Origin: Dictyocoela muelleri
Lineage: Eukaryota > Microsporidia
NCBI GenBank assembly: GCA_016256075.1
Contig: SDVU01000333.1
Span: 1 to 14,946, forward strand
Direction: 5' to 3'
DNA length: 14,946 nucleotides
Part shown: in pieces, positions 1 to 8,379 of the stretch
Position numbering within the stretch: position 1 is the stretch's first letter
Layout: each line of letters opens with the position of its first letter
Made by a program: the position numbers and the translations under genes
Notes under the pieces: generated by a model
The model's database searches: none
The model's input: only the letters and a program-made list of their open reading frames with translations
Told to the model about the DNA's origin: nothing

Positions 1-190
1 ATTCGTGATTTTGCATTTCTCTTAAAATAAAATTCATATAATTTATTTTTACGAATTGCGATTTCCTCATAAAGTAGAGGGTGAATAATCCGTTCGGTAA
101 CCTTAAGTTCGCCTCTTATTTGATATTTGAGCTTTTTTCAAATTCAATTAAGCAATTAAATTTTTTATGATGAGTTTAAGCCCAATAAAA
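1..190. other. A+T-rich DNA, nothing identified
   Basis: I see no reading frame with family features, no RNA gene and no clear repeat here. It leads directly into the degenerate tandem array that starts near 191. Confidence 0.5.
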
Positions 191-340
191 TTTGACGAGT
201 TGGCACCTCAGAATTATTACAAGTTGTTTTCTCGTTAATTTTGACGAGTTGACGCTCCAAAATTTCGGCGTGTTAGATTTTATAAATTAGAATGAATTAG
301 CGCCTTAAAAATTTTTGGCGAGTTGACGCCTTCCCATTAT
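191..340. repeat. Degenerate tandem array, ~25-bp unit, about six units
   Basis: Motifs of the form GACGAGTTGGCACC, GACGAGTTGACGCTCC, GGCGTGTTAG, GAATTAGCGCC and GGCGAGTTGACGCC recur every 24-26 bases, separated by A/T-rich spacers. The best three units start near 191, 240 and 315; the ones between are more worn. The G+C-containing core stands out against the flanks. It could be an old minisatellite or the sub-terminal repeats of a transposon whose body is not recognisable. No function is visible. Confidence 0.5.
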
Positions 341-613
341 AGTATTGGTAGTAATGTGTTAAAAATATTATCATTATTATTTTCATGGTTCATATTTTAC
401 CCCTGGTGGTAAAAATGGACTATATCCTATCAAATTTACTAATCTAAGATTTATAAAATCAAAAACATTATTAGTTTTAAATTCACATCTCTCTAATTTG
501 GCAAATAAGGTACTTTTCGTAAAATTTCTATAAATTACATTTTTCGCATTAAATTATGTGTAAAAATTTTTTTATTCTTTAAGAATTATGAAATATAGCT
601 ACTTGTTAAAAAG
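341..613. other. A+T-rich DNA, nothing identified
   Basis: This stretch holds only short, stop-rich frames and homopolymer runs. I found no repeat, RNA gene or protein motif that I could support. Confidence 0.45.
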
Positions 614-996
614 CTAACAACTAAAAATATTGGCGTAATCCACTTAAGTGACCGGATTAGAAGATAACTATCAATAAATGGATTTATAATTTTCTTTGCT
701 AAGTATTTTATCTGTCTTCTTTTTATCTTTACCATCCCAGGGTTTAATTTTACGAATAGTATTTGTAGTTTTAAAATAAATGTAGCTACTTTTTGGTATT
801 TTTTTGAGTAGACAATTTTGGTTTTCTAATGTTTTATTTCACATTGAATTTCAAAAGATTCCTTAAGATCCAAATCATTTCTCTGTTTAAAGGGTTTTAT
901 ATTCTCAATTATAATCTTGGCAATCTTATAGCGTTTTTGACAATTATAGGGGTTTTATAATTGCCAATTTTTGTGATTATGAAAAGACAGTTCCAT
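614..996 (-). pseudogene. Decayed coding-like tract of unknown family
   Basis: Reading the minus strand from an ATG at 996, the translated pieces look like a degraded protein-coding sequence rather than random A+T-rich DNA. Segments such as KRYKIAKIIIENIKPFKQ, DLKESFEIQCEIKH and NTIRKIKPWDGKDKKKTDK are rich in charged residues and follow each other along the strand, but they sit in different frames with stops between them. I do not recognise a domain, and no catalytic motif is visible. It may be a dead host gene or part of an old mobile element. The composition argument is weak in such A+T-rich DNA, so the call is tentative. Confidence 0.3.
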
Positions 997-1113
997 CTTT
1001 CTGTGATTTTATCGATTTCAAAATTTCTTGCGAACACTTAATTCTTATTTTTATATCACATATAATAAAATTTTTCGTTTCCTTATTTATATTAGCAATT
1101 CCGTTTGTTTTAA

Positions 1114-1397
1114 GGTTCTACAACAGTTTCTGACACTCAAAAATCGAGGAATGGAAAATAAAGTATACGAAAGAAGAAAAAATCATATTTTGAAGAGGTC
1201 ATTGGTTTTTCCATATAAAATAAATTTATAGAGCAATGACATTTTTTGCAAAGCAAAAAATGTCATTGTTTTAGAAAAATCTCATTATAGGGAAATAAAA
1301 CCAAGGAACTTCTTTAAAAATGATTCTATGCTTTTTTCAAATATACTTTATTCACCCTTCTTCGTTTTTTTTGAGTTGTATAAACTGTTTTAGAACC
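1114..1397. mobile_element. Hairpin (foldback) MITE, copy 1
   Basis: The element is one imperfect inverted repeat: it starts GGTTCTACAACAGTTT and ends with the matching complement AACTGTTTTAGAACC. The arms are about 140 bases and roughly three-quarters identical by eye. The tip is a perfect 16-bp stem (1234-1249 with 1253-1268) closed by a 3-base loop, AAA. Sequence, terminal motif and tip design match the copy at 1685-1977, so the two are one family and this is the older copy. I see no target duplication. It encodes nothing; a 67-codon frame at 1028-1231 only partly overlaps it and looks accidental. Confidence 0.75.
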
Positions 1398-1684
1398 AGT
1401 TTTTAATTTTTTTATTAATTTTTATTTATCAAATTTTAATCTCATTTTTAAGTTTTTAAAATACTTAATTTAGTGCAATTTCGTATGGTTAAAACTCTAA
1501 TTTTTGGTTATTAAGGATGTTTAATCGATTGAATATCATTATATTTATTTATTCAACCTTTTTCCTCTTTTCAATCTCAAACATAACCATATTTGAGGAT
1601 TGATTCGTTCTATTATCGAATTTTTAGTTAGATTATGTGATAATGTCAAAATATGGATTTTTTTTACTTTACAATAATTCTTTA
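1398..1684. other. A+T-rich spacer between two MITEs
   Basis: Nothing recognisable is present apart from long T runs. The two bases before position 1685 are TA, matching the TA after 1977. Confidence 0.5.
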
Positions 1685-1977
1685 GGTTCTACAACGGTTT
1701 ATGCAACTCAAAAGAATTGAGGAGGGGTAATGAAGTATATTGAAAAAACTACGAAATCGTCTGATAAAGAAGGTACCTGGATTTGTTTTTAATATACTCG
1801 TAATTATTACTATATTTAGTATTTTTTGCGTAGCAAAAAAAGACTAAATATAGTAATAATTATGAGTATATGAAAAACAAATCCAGGTACCTTCTTTATC
1901 AGACGATTTCGTAGTTTTTTCAATATACTTCATTACCCCTTCTCAATTCTTTTGAGTTGCACAAACCGTTGTAGAAC
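1685..1977. mobile_element. Hairpin MITE, copy 2, nearly perfect palindrome
   Basis: Both arms are about 145 bases and about 96% identical by eye, meeting at a 3-base loop (GTA, centre near 1831) inside TTTTTTGC/GCAAAAAA. The termini are GGTTCTACAACGG and CCGTTGTAGAAC. TA lies immediately outside both ends (1683-1684 and 1978-1979), the target duplication expected of Tc1/mariner/pogo-type transposition, which suggests a non-autonomous element of that superfamily. There is no coding capacity. The high arm identity compared with copy 1 means it is either young or kept uniform by conversion between its arms. If transcribed, the RNA would fold into a long double strand. Confidence 0.85.
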
Positions 1978-2099
1978 TATTCTTAAAATGTTATTCCCTG
2001 AAATGGCCTTCCTATCTGTAAGTATTTTTTAGGGGGTAATTTTTATTTGTTCATTAGAGTTTATGCAACGATTTGTAAATGTTAGTAGTGTTTATGTCC

Positions 2100-2178
2100 C
2101 AAATAATTCCAATGAATGTAAATCGACTCAAGAGATTGATAAATTAATAGATATAAAATTCGGAATTATCTTTACTTA
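2100..2178 (+). repeat. 79-bp direct repeat, left of MULE-1
   Basis: This block and 3801-3879 are the same length and differ at about eight positions by eye (~90% identity). They lie in the same orientation directly outside the two palindromic ends of MULE-1. That is the layout of a target-site duplication, but it is far longer than the 8-10 bp usual for MULEs. Insertion between pre-existing tandem repeats is an alternative. Confidence 0.8.
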
Positions 2179-2188
2179 GGCTTCCCCT

Positions 2189-2214
2189 CGTTATGCCACA
2201 AAAGTGACATAACG
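2189..2214. repeat. Left terminal palindrome of MULE-1
   Basis: The seven bases CGTTATG pair with CATAACG, and CAC/GTG continue the stem across one mismatch to an AAAA loop. The same motif closes the right end of the element. Confidence 0.7.
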
Positions 2215-2440
2215 ACGGTTTTTAAGCCACAAAAGAGACATAATAACGGGTTTTATGTCACAAATTCAGATTAATATAATTTTTTTAAAAAAAAATAAAA
2301 AAAAAACAATAAAAACGGATTTTTATCAATTCATTTTAAATTCTTTTATTTCGAGATAGCTAGCAATTAATAAAAAATAATCCATTTCGTAATATTATGA
2401 ATATTTGTTAAAATATAGAGAAGCACATTGTCCAGGGTGT

Positions 2441-3708
2441 TCATATTTTCGGTACCGCAATAAATAGTTCGCTTAAATTGTTCTCGACTTTTCCATGTTG
2501 CTTTTTGAATTCCATTTTAATCTCGTATATACTGGGATGCGCATTGACCAAGTTTTAATTCAATGACATATGCTACCCCTCAATATTATTATTGGTTTTG
2601 CGTGTGTTTAGATTTAATCGGTTTAATATCGACCAGAAATCGATAGGAAATACCGAAATTTCAACATCATTCATATAGTTCTTTCAAATATGTTTTTTTA
2701 AACCAATCCCAGAATTCCTTAATTAAAAATATATTCAGATTCTCATTCACAAAAAAATCACCCTTTTTAATTTCATCTTTTAAATTTTCATAAGGAACCA
2801 TAGATAAGGCAATTATAACTTTAAATGCTTGTCTTAAAAAACCGTTTTTCCAGATTTCATTTGAAATATCGATTTTCTGAATACTTCTAAATAAAGAATG
2901 GGTAAAATGAAAAAAAACAACCGAATACTTGGGTTTCTGGAAAAACTTTTTTCAAAGCTAGTAAAGCTGACATTTCAAAATCAATTGAAATGTATTTCGG
3001 GGCTGAATTTGGAGCCTTTTCTTTTATTATCTCGAATAGCCTTTCATATGAATGTTCAGATTTATTTTTCATTAATGAATAAACTAAAGGAAAACTCTGT
3101 CCTTTTATTGAGGAATGAATCGAATATATTTGAAATAGTTTCGTGGCAAGCGTAGAACGTTATATCGCACGACCTATTTTCAGCCTAAACTTAAATGAAA
3201 TAAATGTGATTTTGTTGTGAATATAACAATTCGATTTACATCTTCTTGTCCTGAATCATATTATAAGAATATTTCATTGGCAAATGTATGTTTTCATTTT
3301 CAGGGATATCGTCGGTAATGATTGTAACATTATTTTTACGCCTTGTTTTTGTAATTTTTTCCCTTATTTTGTTATATTTAGGTATTTCTTTTTGTACTAA
3401 TGATGTCGTTATTCCAATCTCCGTTTTTATAATTTCAGATGGCGTTTCATTTGTTTTTAAAGCTCTTTCAAACATATTTGAATTCAAATAAATAGATTCA
3501 TTTTTTTCAAAGTTTTGTTTGCAAATATTGTGAATTTTCATCTAATTATTGTAAGTTCCGGAGAAACAAACAACCAACCTTTGCATTTTCTATTTAAGCA
3601 TCACCAATTATTGGTATTATCAAGTAAAGGAGAATGAAAACTATAGAAGAACTCATTATGAAGAATTTTTTGCCGTCCTTTTTCTATTCAGAACAAATAA
3701 AATTTCAT
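2441..3708 (-). pseudogene. MULE-family transposase, broken (MULE-1)
   Basis: This is a cut-and-paste transposase of the Mutator-like (MULE) class. Start is taken at the ATG at 3708. An N-terminal FLYWCH-type zinc finger follows (KGRQKILHNEFFYSF, then NW-stop-C, RKCKGWLFVSPEL, then HN where H-x-H is expected), about 3540-3680. Next is the linker ETPSEIIKTEIG. The DDE core reads FQIYSIHSSIKGQSFPLVY and YISIDFEMSALLALKKVF (catalytic D near 2981), then GCFF with HFTHSLFRSIQ in the next frame, typical of the MULE C-x-F-H-F motif. The C-terminal part has EFWDWFKKTYLKELYE and TNNNIEG-stop-H, where the usual W is TAG. At least six stops or frameshifts are visible, one of them a single-base change in a T run near 2916. 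The region around the first catalytic D is badly worn. The last in-frame stop is at 2441-2443. Confidence 0.85.
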
Positions 3709-3761
3709 TATGATTCATTTAAGGTTCTAATTATTTTTTTTATAAATTTGTATCATAAGAA

Positions 3762-3794
3762 CCGTCGTTATGCCACAAAAATGCATAACGACGG
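3762..3794. repeat. Right terminal palindrome of MULE-1
   Basis: A perfect 12-bp stem is closed by a 9-base loop. It shares the core CGTTATGCCACAAAA with the left end of the element. Confidence 0.75.
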
Positions 3795-3800
3795 CTTACG

Positions 3801-3879
3801 CAAATAATTCCAAAGAATGTAAATCGACTCGAGAGATTTATAAATGTCTAGATATAAAATTCGGTATTATATTTACTTA
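3801..3879 (+). repeat. 79-bp direct repeat, right of MULE-1
   Basis: This is the partner of 2100-2178 in the same orientation, about 90% identical by eye. It begins CAAATAATTCCAA and ends TTTACTTA in both copies. Confidence 0.8.
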
Positions 3880-4722
3880 TTATAAAGTGTTTTGATATTA
3901 TATGACCTTTTTTATCGATTCACAACGTTTTGAAAATACATTTTGGTTGGTAGTCATGTTGAAAGTTACTGTATTGCGTTTTATATTTTCTCATGATTGC
4001 TGATTATACAAGACTCACTGACTTTTTTAATATTTTTTTCCATATTATGAAATTTTAAATATCTTTTTAATATTTTTTACATTTTATCGTTGTCCGTGTG
4101 CATCATCGCGAATTATAGTTTTTTAATTTTAATTTCTAGATCAATACCGTCGATTTTTTCGATTTTCGGGAGTGTGAAAAATTATAATCCGTTTTCTATT
4201 ATTTTTTTATTCATTTTAATATGACATAATTTTTATCATTGTTGCAGCCGTTTACTGGGTTCATGAAAGAGAGTCGAGTAATAAGATATTTCAGCCTTTT
4301 TTGTACTTCATTTTATAATTGTAATTTTCTAATAAATACTTTCACCTAATATTCGTTTAGAAATTTGTTCATCAAATTTGATGTTCATATTATTACGCAT
4401 TATCATTATTTTATAGTGGAATAAGACGTGTTAAAAAATGATTAGTCGTTTTAAGAATTTATAATACCTCATTTTTAACAACAGAAAAATTTCTTTTGAA
4501 ATTGTTAAGCAGTTTACTAAGTAGAAGATTTTTTCTTTGAAATACCAAGCTTCCTATTCATATATAACTTGCATCAGTTATGAAATGAATTATTCAGAGA
4601 AATTAGGGTGAAGTAATATTATGTTTTGATTAATTTCGTTTTTAAATCTCTCTTAATTTATTTAATTATTTTTTATCATGTTAAATTCTTTTGTTTCTTT
4701 CTTAAGGTTCATATGAAATGTG
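3880..4722. other. A+T-rich DNA, nothing identified
   Basis: About 840 bases without a supported gene. A short imperfect direct repeat of the form CTTTTTAATATTTTTT lies near 4022 and 4062. A plus-strand frame near 4235-4318 reads as somewhat protein-like (VAAVYWVHERESSNKIF), but it is too short to call. Frames ending inside the neighbouring SINE look accidental. Confidence 0.45.
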
Positions 4723-4733
4723 TAATATTTTTA

Positions 4734-5181
4734 GGCCAGATATCTCAGTGGTTAACACTCTTGAATGTAAATTTAAGTATCGTGGTTCGAATCCCGCCGA
4801 CGTCACAGTTTAATAAATAATGAGGGAATGATATTAAGCGGTCATAACTATATAATTATAGTATAATATACAGTTGTTCCAGTGTAGTATAGCTGATTAA
4901 GACTTGGTCTAATATGACAATGAAGCAGAAGGGACTCTCTTAGGTGTGGGGATGAGTGCGGCGACGCATCTCGGCAAAAAGTAGTGAAAAATAAAAATTC
5001 ATGAAAAGCCTCTAATTGCCTATATCCTGCCGATTCATTGATAAAACGAAAATCGCGTATACAGCTGGGCTTCTGGGTAGCCTAGGAAGTGACGTATTAT
5101 AGGAACACCAAGAACCAAAAGTCGCAGATCCAAGGTAGGAGACAGCTCTCCGGGTTGGCAGCTATAGATGTTGTCAGCATG

Positions 5182-5219
<38 letters not shown>

Positions 5220-5222
5220 GCC
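4734..5222 (+). mobile_element. tRNA-derived SINE, copy 1
   Basis: The head resembles a worn tRNA gene. It has an A-box-like TATCTCAGTGG (4741-4751) and a full B-box GGTTCGAATCC (4784-4794), the internal RNA polymerase III promoter. Arms that would fold a tRNA are only partly kept. A ~380-bp body follows, shared with SINE-2 at roughly 88-90% by eye. It contains a hairpin GAG-TGCG-GCGA-CGCA-t-CTC (4954-4972) with a GNRA-type tetraloop. The 3' end is GTTGTCAGCATGTAATATA followed by a run of TA. Possible target duplications TAATATTTTTA (4723-4733) and TAATATTTA (5223-5231) are imperfect. It codes for nothing and would depend on a LINE for movement. Confidence 0.75.
5184..5217. repeat. TA microsatellite tail of SINE-1
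   Basis: A run of TA dinucleotides directly follows the SINE 3' motif AGCATGTAATA. SINE-2 has only a short AATATAATATATA tail in the same place, so the run has expanded here. Confidence 0.85.
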
Positions 5223-5330
5223 TAATATTTAAAAATTTTTGAGGACGAAATTGAAATGAAAAAAAACGTAATTGAAATACAAAGAATATTAAATTAAAAT
5301 GCAAGATTTGTAATAAGATTGAAAAAAACG

Positions 5331-5378
5331 CCCGAATTTGACCAAATCGGGCCTTTGCCAGAATTGGTCAAATTCGGG
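5331..5378. repeat. Left terminal palindrome of MULE-2
   Basis: A perfect 15-bp stem (5331-5345 with 5364-5378) encloses an 18-base loop. Half of it is the terminal inverted repeat shared with the right end of the element. Confidence 0.8.
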
Positions 5379-5470
5379 TGGAGTGGATTATATATAGTTT
5401 TGATCAAAAAGACCTTACAAATTATTTTTAAAGTTTACTAAACAAATTTAAATAATAAAATATAAGGTTT

Positions 5471-6327
5471 TTATTGGTTTAAATTCCATTTGTAGAGTGT
5501 TAAGATAGCTTTTAGATACAATAAGCCTTTAAAGTTTCTAAATTTCAAACATAGCCTAAATAATTTCTCTTCATTTTCATTTAAGGAATTTTGAGTTTTC
5601 GTGCCGTCTTGTTCCAATAATATCTTTTCGTAATAGATTTGCTCCTTTTGTAAAGCTATAATTAAATTTATAATATTTGGAGAAGATATTCAAACGACTT
5701 CTTTTATGTTTCTGTTCCACCCCTCTAATGAATTAGTAGTTCTTGGAATTGATTTGATAACCCTATCATAAGCATTTCAAAATGATATATCAAATCCAGG
5801 TTTAATAATTATTTTATCATTTTCCGATTTACCAATAAATTTTTTTAAAAATAAACTATAAATTCATATAACTTATTAGACAAACAACTTATTTGAATAG
5901 ACTTAATGATTTTCAAAAATTCTGTATAGACACTATCTGAAGAATCCAAATGCAAGTCAGAGAAACATACTAAAATAACTTTTGATAATTTCACTCGTTT
6001 TGTATTCTACGACAAGCCCCAATTTACCAATCTTTCTCTATATAGCCTGACCAAAATAAAATAAACATCCATTTATTAAAGTTGACGGATAATTATTTAA
6101 TAAAGATACGAGTACACTCATCTCAAAATCTATTACTATGTTTTTTGGGTAGCAATTTTCAGTTTATAATTTGATATTGTGATTACATCATCGTAATCAT
6201 CGGCTTTTATACGCTTCATTAATATATATATCAATGGAATCTATACATTCAAGACTTCTGAATGAATAACATATAATTGTTCAACCCCATTTAAAGCAAT
6301 ATGAAAAGTCCCATCCATTATCCAATA
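5471..6327 (-). pseudogene. MULE transposase, catalytic and C-terminal part (MULE-2)
   Basis: This is the downstream half of the MULE-2 transposase. It begins at the LTR insertion with YWIMDGTFHIALNGVEQLY, which carries the first catalytic D in the typical MULE W-x-x-DGTF context. It continues with PLIYILMKRIKADDY and YPKNIVIDFEMSVLVSLL (second D, about 6115-6145). GCLFYFGQAI follows, where Y stands in place of the usual H. Near the C-terminus are YDRVIKSIPRTTNSLEGWNR (about 5712-5760) and a charged tail ending at TAA 5471-5473. Stops interrupt it at several points, including a TGA where W is expected before NAYDRV, and there is a frame change before YPKNIV. It is dead. Confidence 0.85.
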
Positions 6328-6332
6328 GTAAC
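6328..6332 (+). repeat. Left 5-bp target duplication of the LTR element
   Basis: GTAAC here matches GTCAC at 10075-10079 at four of five bases. A 5-bp duplication is normal for Ty3/gypsy integrases. Taking one copy as the original target leaves the MULE-2 frame running on through the site. Confidence 0.7.
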
Positions 6333-6584
6333 TGTTGAACATATTAATATGTTCACGGATATCTCGTGCTGAAAGTTTTATCATCTGAAACAAAATATCA
6401 TGATAAGGGATGTTTCAGATGATAGTTTAGGTTTTTTATGAAATAAATATTGTTTATTTGAGGTTTAAGATAACATGTTAGAGGTTTAAATATAAAAAAA
6501 TATTTATTAAATAAAGTATGCACTTTTTAAAAAATTCTTCTTTTAATTTTCACGTTAACTCTGGTGAGTCGAGAAAACCCAACC
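6333..6584 (+). repeat. 5' LTR, 252 bp
   Basis: It begins TGTTGAACATATT and ends AAACCCAACC, and aligns end to end with 9823-10074. The terminal bases TGTTG and CAACC form the usual short inverted repeat with one mismatch. Ends were fixed by the alignment, by the target duplications and by continuity of the interrupted MULE-2 frame. Confidence 0.9.
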
Positions 6585-6699
6585 AAAGAGTTAAGAACTC
6601 TTCAAAACTTGCAAAAAATAAAAATAAGCAAGAGCAGTATCGTGGGTTAATGAGAGACCAAATTAACCAAACTGCACAACGACGTGAAAATTATTCTAC

Positions 6700-7340
6700 C
6701 GCAAAAATATTATAAGGCATGGATATAAATGAGGCACAGATCCAGATATTTATGATATCTCAAAGTAGAGGATTTGAGGAGCTGGAAGTTATACATAAGA
6801 TTATATATCTAGTCGGGCAAAGTGACAGTGCAATTCAAAGATGGTACTACGAGAGAGGTAGTGTACGAGATTTTCCATCTGATTATGAAGTTTTTATAAA
6901 TGAATTAAAAGAGTACATTCAAGGAAAAGACCTTAGTGATTTAAGAAAATTCAGAGATGAGATTTGGTCAGAATATATCATGAGATTAAAGCTACAAGTT
7001 GGAAACTCATGTACTGATATGGAGATAATAAACAAACTCAGGAAAATGAAAAAAAAATAATGTTTTAGAATGTATATTCTACTCAACTGATGACCTTTTT
7101 TTAATAATTAAAAGAGTTATTGAATTTGAAAAAAAATTATAATTATGAATTTAAGAATAACAATTTCATACGAAAATTTGATAAAGATGAAAATACCTAA
7201 AGAAGTGATAAGGATATTTATGAATTTAAAAAAAAATGATTTGGGTGAAAATCGTAACTTAAAATCAATTGTGTGTTTTAAATGTAAGAAAGCGGGACAT
7301 ATAGCCGAAAATTGCTTTTCCAAAAAGTATTCTAATATGA
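6700..7340 (+). pseudogene. Gag-like region with CCHC zinc knuckle (fossil)
   Basis: The first part encodes a charged, mostly helical-looking protein of capsid size (MDINEAQIQIFMISQSRGF near its start) with no sequence motif that names it. The Gag assignment therefore rests on position. It is followed at 7274-7315 by CFKCKKAGHIAENC, a clean C-x2-C-x4-H-x4-C nucleocapsid knuckle that binds genomic RNA in this family. The region belongs to the broken Ty3/gypsy element and is not an active gene. Confidence 0.7.
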
Positions 7341-7369
7341 CTAAAAAAATCAAAGAATGCAAAGGAATC

Positions 7370-7470
7370 GATCTCGAAGAAATAGAGTTGAATGGTGTAA
7401 AAACAGGAGCATTATTTGACACAGGATCATCATTAAATTTAATCACAGATAAAGCATTATGTTATTAAAT
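7370..7470 (+). pseudogene. Retroelement aspartic protease region (fossil)
   Basis: GALFDTGSSLNLITD contains the D-T-G active-site triad of retropepsins with its hydrophobic flanks (D codon at 7418-7420). In the family this enzyme cuts the Gag-Pol precursor. It lies just after the zinc knuckle, as expected. Confidence 0.8.
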
Positions 7471-7689
7471 AATCCAGAAATAAAAAATTTGAAAGAAAAT
7501 CAAAAAATTACTTTACTCAATGGGTCTGAAATCATAACAAATAAAATAATATTTGCAGATTTAAAGTGGAAAGATAAATATTTTAATAGTAAATTTCATA
7601 TTATAAAAAGAGGAATTATTGTATAATCATTGGTGGGATTTAATAGAAAATTTGAAATCGAACCGGGAATTTTCAGTGGTTTGTAATAT

Positions 7690-8350
7690 CAAAACCAAAG
7701 GTCATGAAATAGTCAGTTGGACGAGACCAATCAAAAGTTTTAAAGATAAAAATGATTTTATTAAACTCTTAAAAGAGTATAAAACAAAGGGATTCATTGA
7801 AAAAAGCACTTCCTTGTGGCTGAACCCTGTTGTTTTGAATAGGAAGAAAACTTGTGAATTAAGATTTACATTAGATCTTAGAAAAGTTAATAACTTAGTG
7901 AAACTTGATAATTTTGATTTACCAAACATAAACGAGATTGTAAAGTCTCTTAATGGAAAAAAAATATTTAGCCTTTTAGATTTAGAAGATGGCTATTTCC
8001 ACGTTCCACTCTCATGTGAAGATCGTATGAAAACCACATTCATTGACCCTGAGTATAAGCTTATGCAGTTTACCAAAATGCCCCAAGGGTTCAAAAATAG
8101 CCCTGCTATATTCCAAAGAGGAATGTGTATAGTTCTTGATGGTTTATTGGCAAAGCATGTTTGCTGTATACTGACGACATATTGATTTTTGGAGAGAATA
8201 TCGAAGATCATGATAAAAATTTAGAATTGGTAGAAGAAGGTTGTCAAGGTTTAGTTTTAAAATTAATAGCAAGAAATCGATTTATTCAAAAAAACATATA
8301 ATTTCTCGGATATAAAATAAGAAATAATACGGTAATATCATTATTAAAAA
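7690..8350 (+). pseudogene. Reverse transcriptase region (fossil)
   Basis: Successive family blocks are visible: LRFTLDLRKVNNLVKLDN, KKIFSLLDLEDGYFHVPL (the first catalytic Asp block), KMPQGFKNSPAIFQR, and the YTDDILIF box near 8167-8190. The YTDD rather than YVDD form still fits Ty3/gypsy polymerases. This domain copies element RNA into DNA in working relatives; here it is part of a broken fossil. Confidence 0.85.
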
Positions 8351-8379
8351 GAAGCACGGGTATAATTGAATATCCAAGA

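Larger units (their letters stand above)
2179..3800 (-). mobile_element. MULE DNA transposon (MULE-1), decayed
   Basis: The ~1.6-kb element holds a broken minus-strand MULE transposase. Its left end carries the hairpin CGTTATGCCAC-AAAA-GTGACATAACG (2189-2214). This is followed by two further degenerate units of the same ~30-bp motif (AGCCACAAAAGAGACAT, then ATGTCACAAA), which look like sub-terminal binding sites. Its right end carries a 12-bp perfect stem, CCGTCGTTATGC with GCATAACGACGG, at 3762-3794. The ends match as inverted repeats because each is itself a palindrome. The size equals that of MULE-2 without its insertion. I found no 9-bp target duplication; the element is instead flanked by the 79-bp direct repeats. 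Confidence 0.75.

Noticed and set aside
191-340. A CRISPR array
   Set aside because: The units are degenerate, directly adjoining and lack unique spacers of constant length. The setting is eukaryotic mobile DNA.
1028-1231. A 67-codon plus-strand frame as a gene
   Set aside because: It straddles the left end of the hairpin MITE and has A+T-rich random composition.
2898-3155. Plus-strand frames at 2898-3155 and 3288-3491
   Set aside because: They are antisense shadows of the MULE-1 transposase, whose motifs are on the minus strand.
2100-3879. The 79-bp repeats as LTRs of a retroelement
   Set aside because: The enclosed protein is a MULE transposase. No reverse transcriptase, primer site or polypurine tract is present, and the ends are not TG...CA.
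4235-4318. An exon starting after a TTGCAG-like acceptor
   Set aside because: It has only about 25 codons of plausible protein, with no matching donor, start or family similarity.
4734-4806. A tRNA gene
   Set aside because: The A- and B-boxes are tRNA-like, but acceptor arms do not pair, the T stem is only about 3 bp and the anticodon loop has the wrong size. The sequence repeats with a 450-bp body, which fits a SINE.
4626-4820. A 64-codon plus-strand frame as a gene
   Set aside because: It ends inside the tRNA-like head of SINE-1 and is otherwise low-complexity hydrophobic A+T-rich translation.
5035-5304. An 89-codon minus-strand frame as a gene
   Set aside because: It runs backwards through the SINE body and the TA microsatellite (giving an IYIYIYIY run), with no family features.
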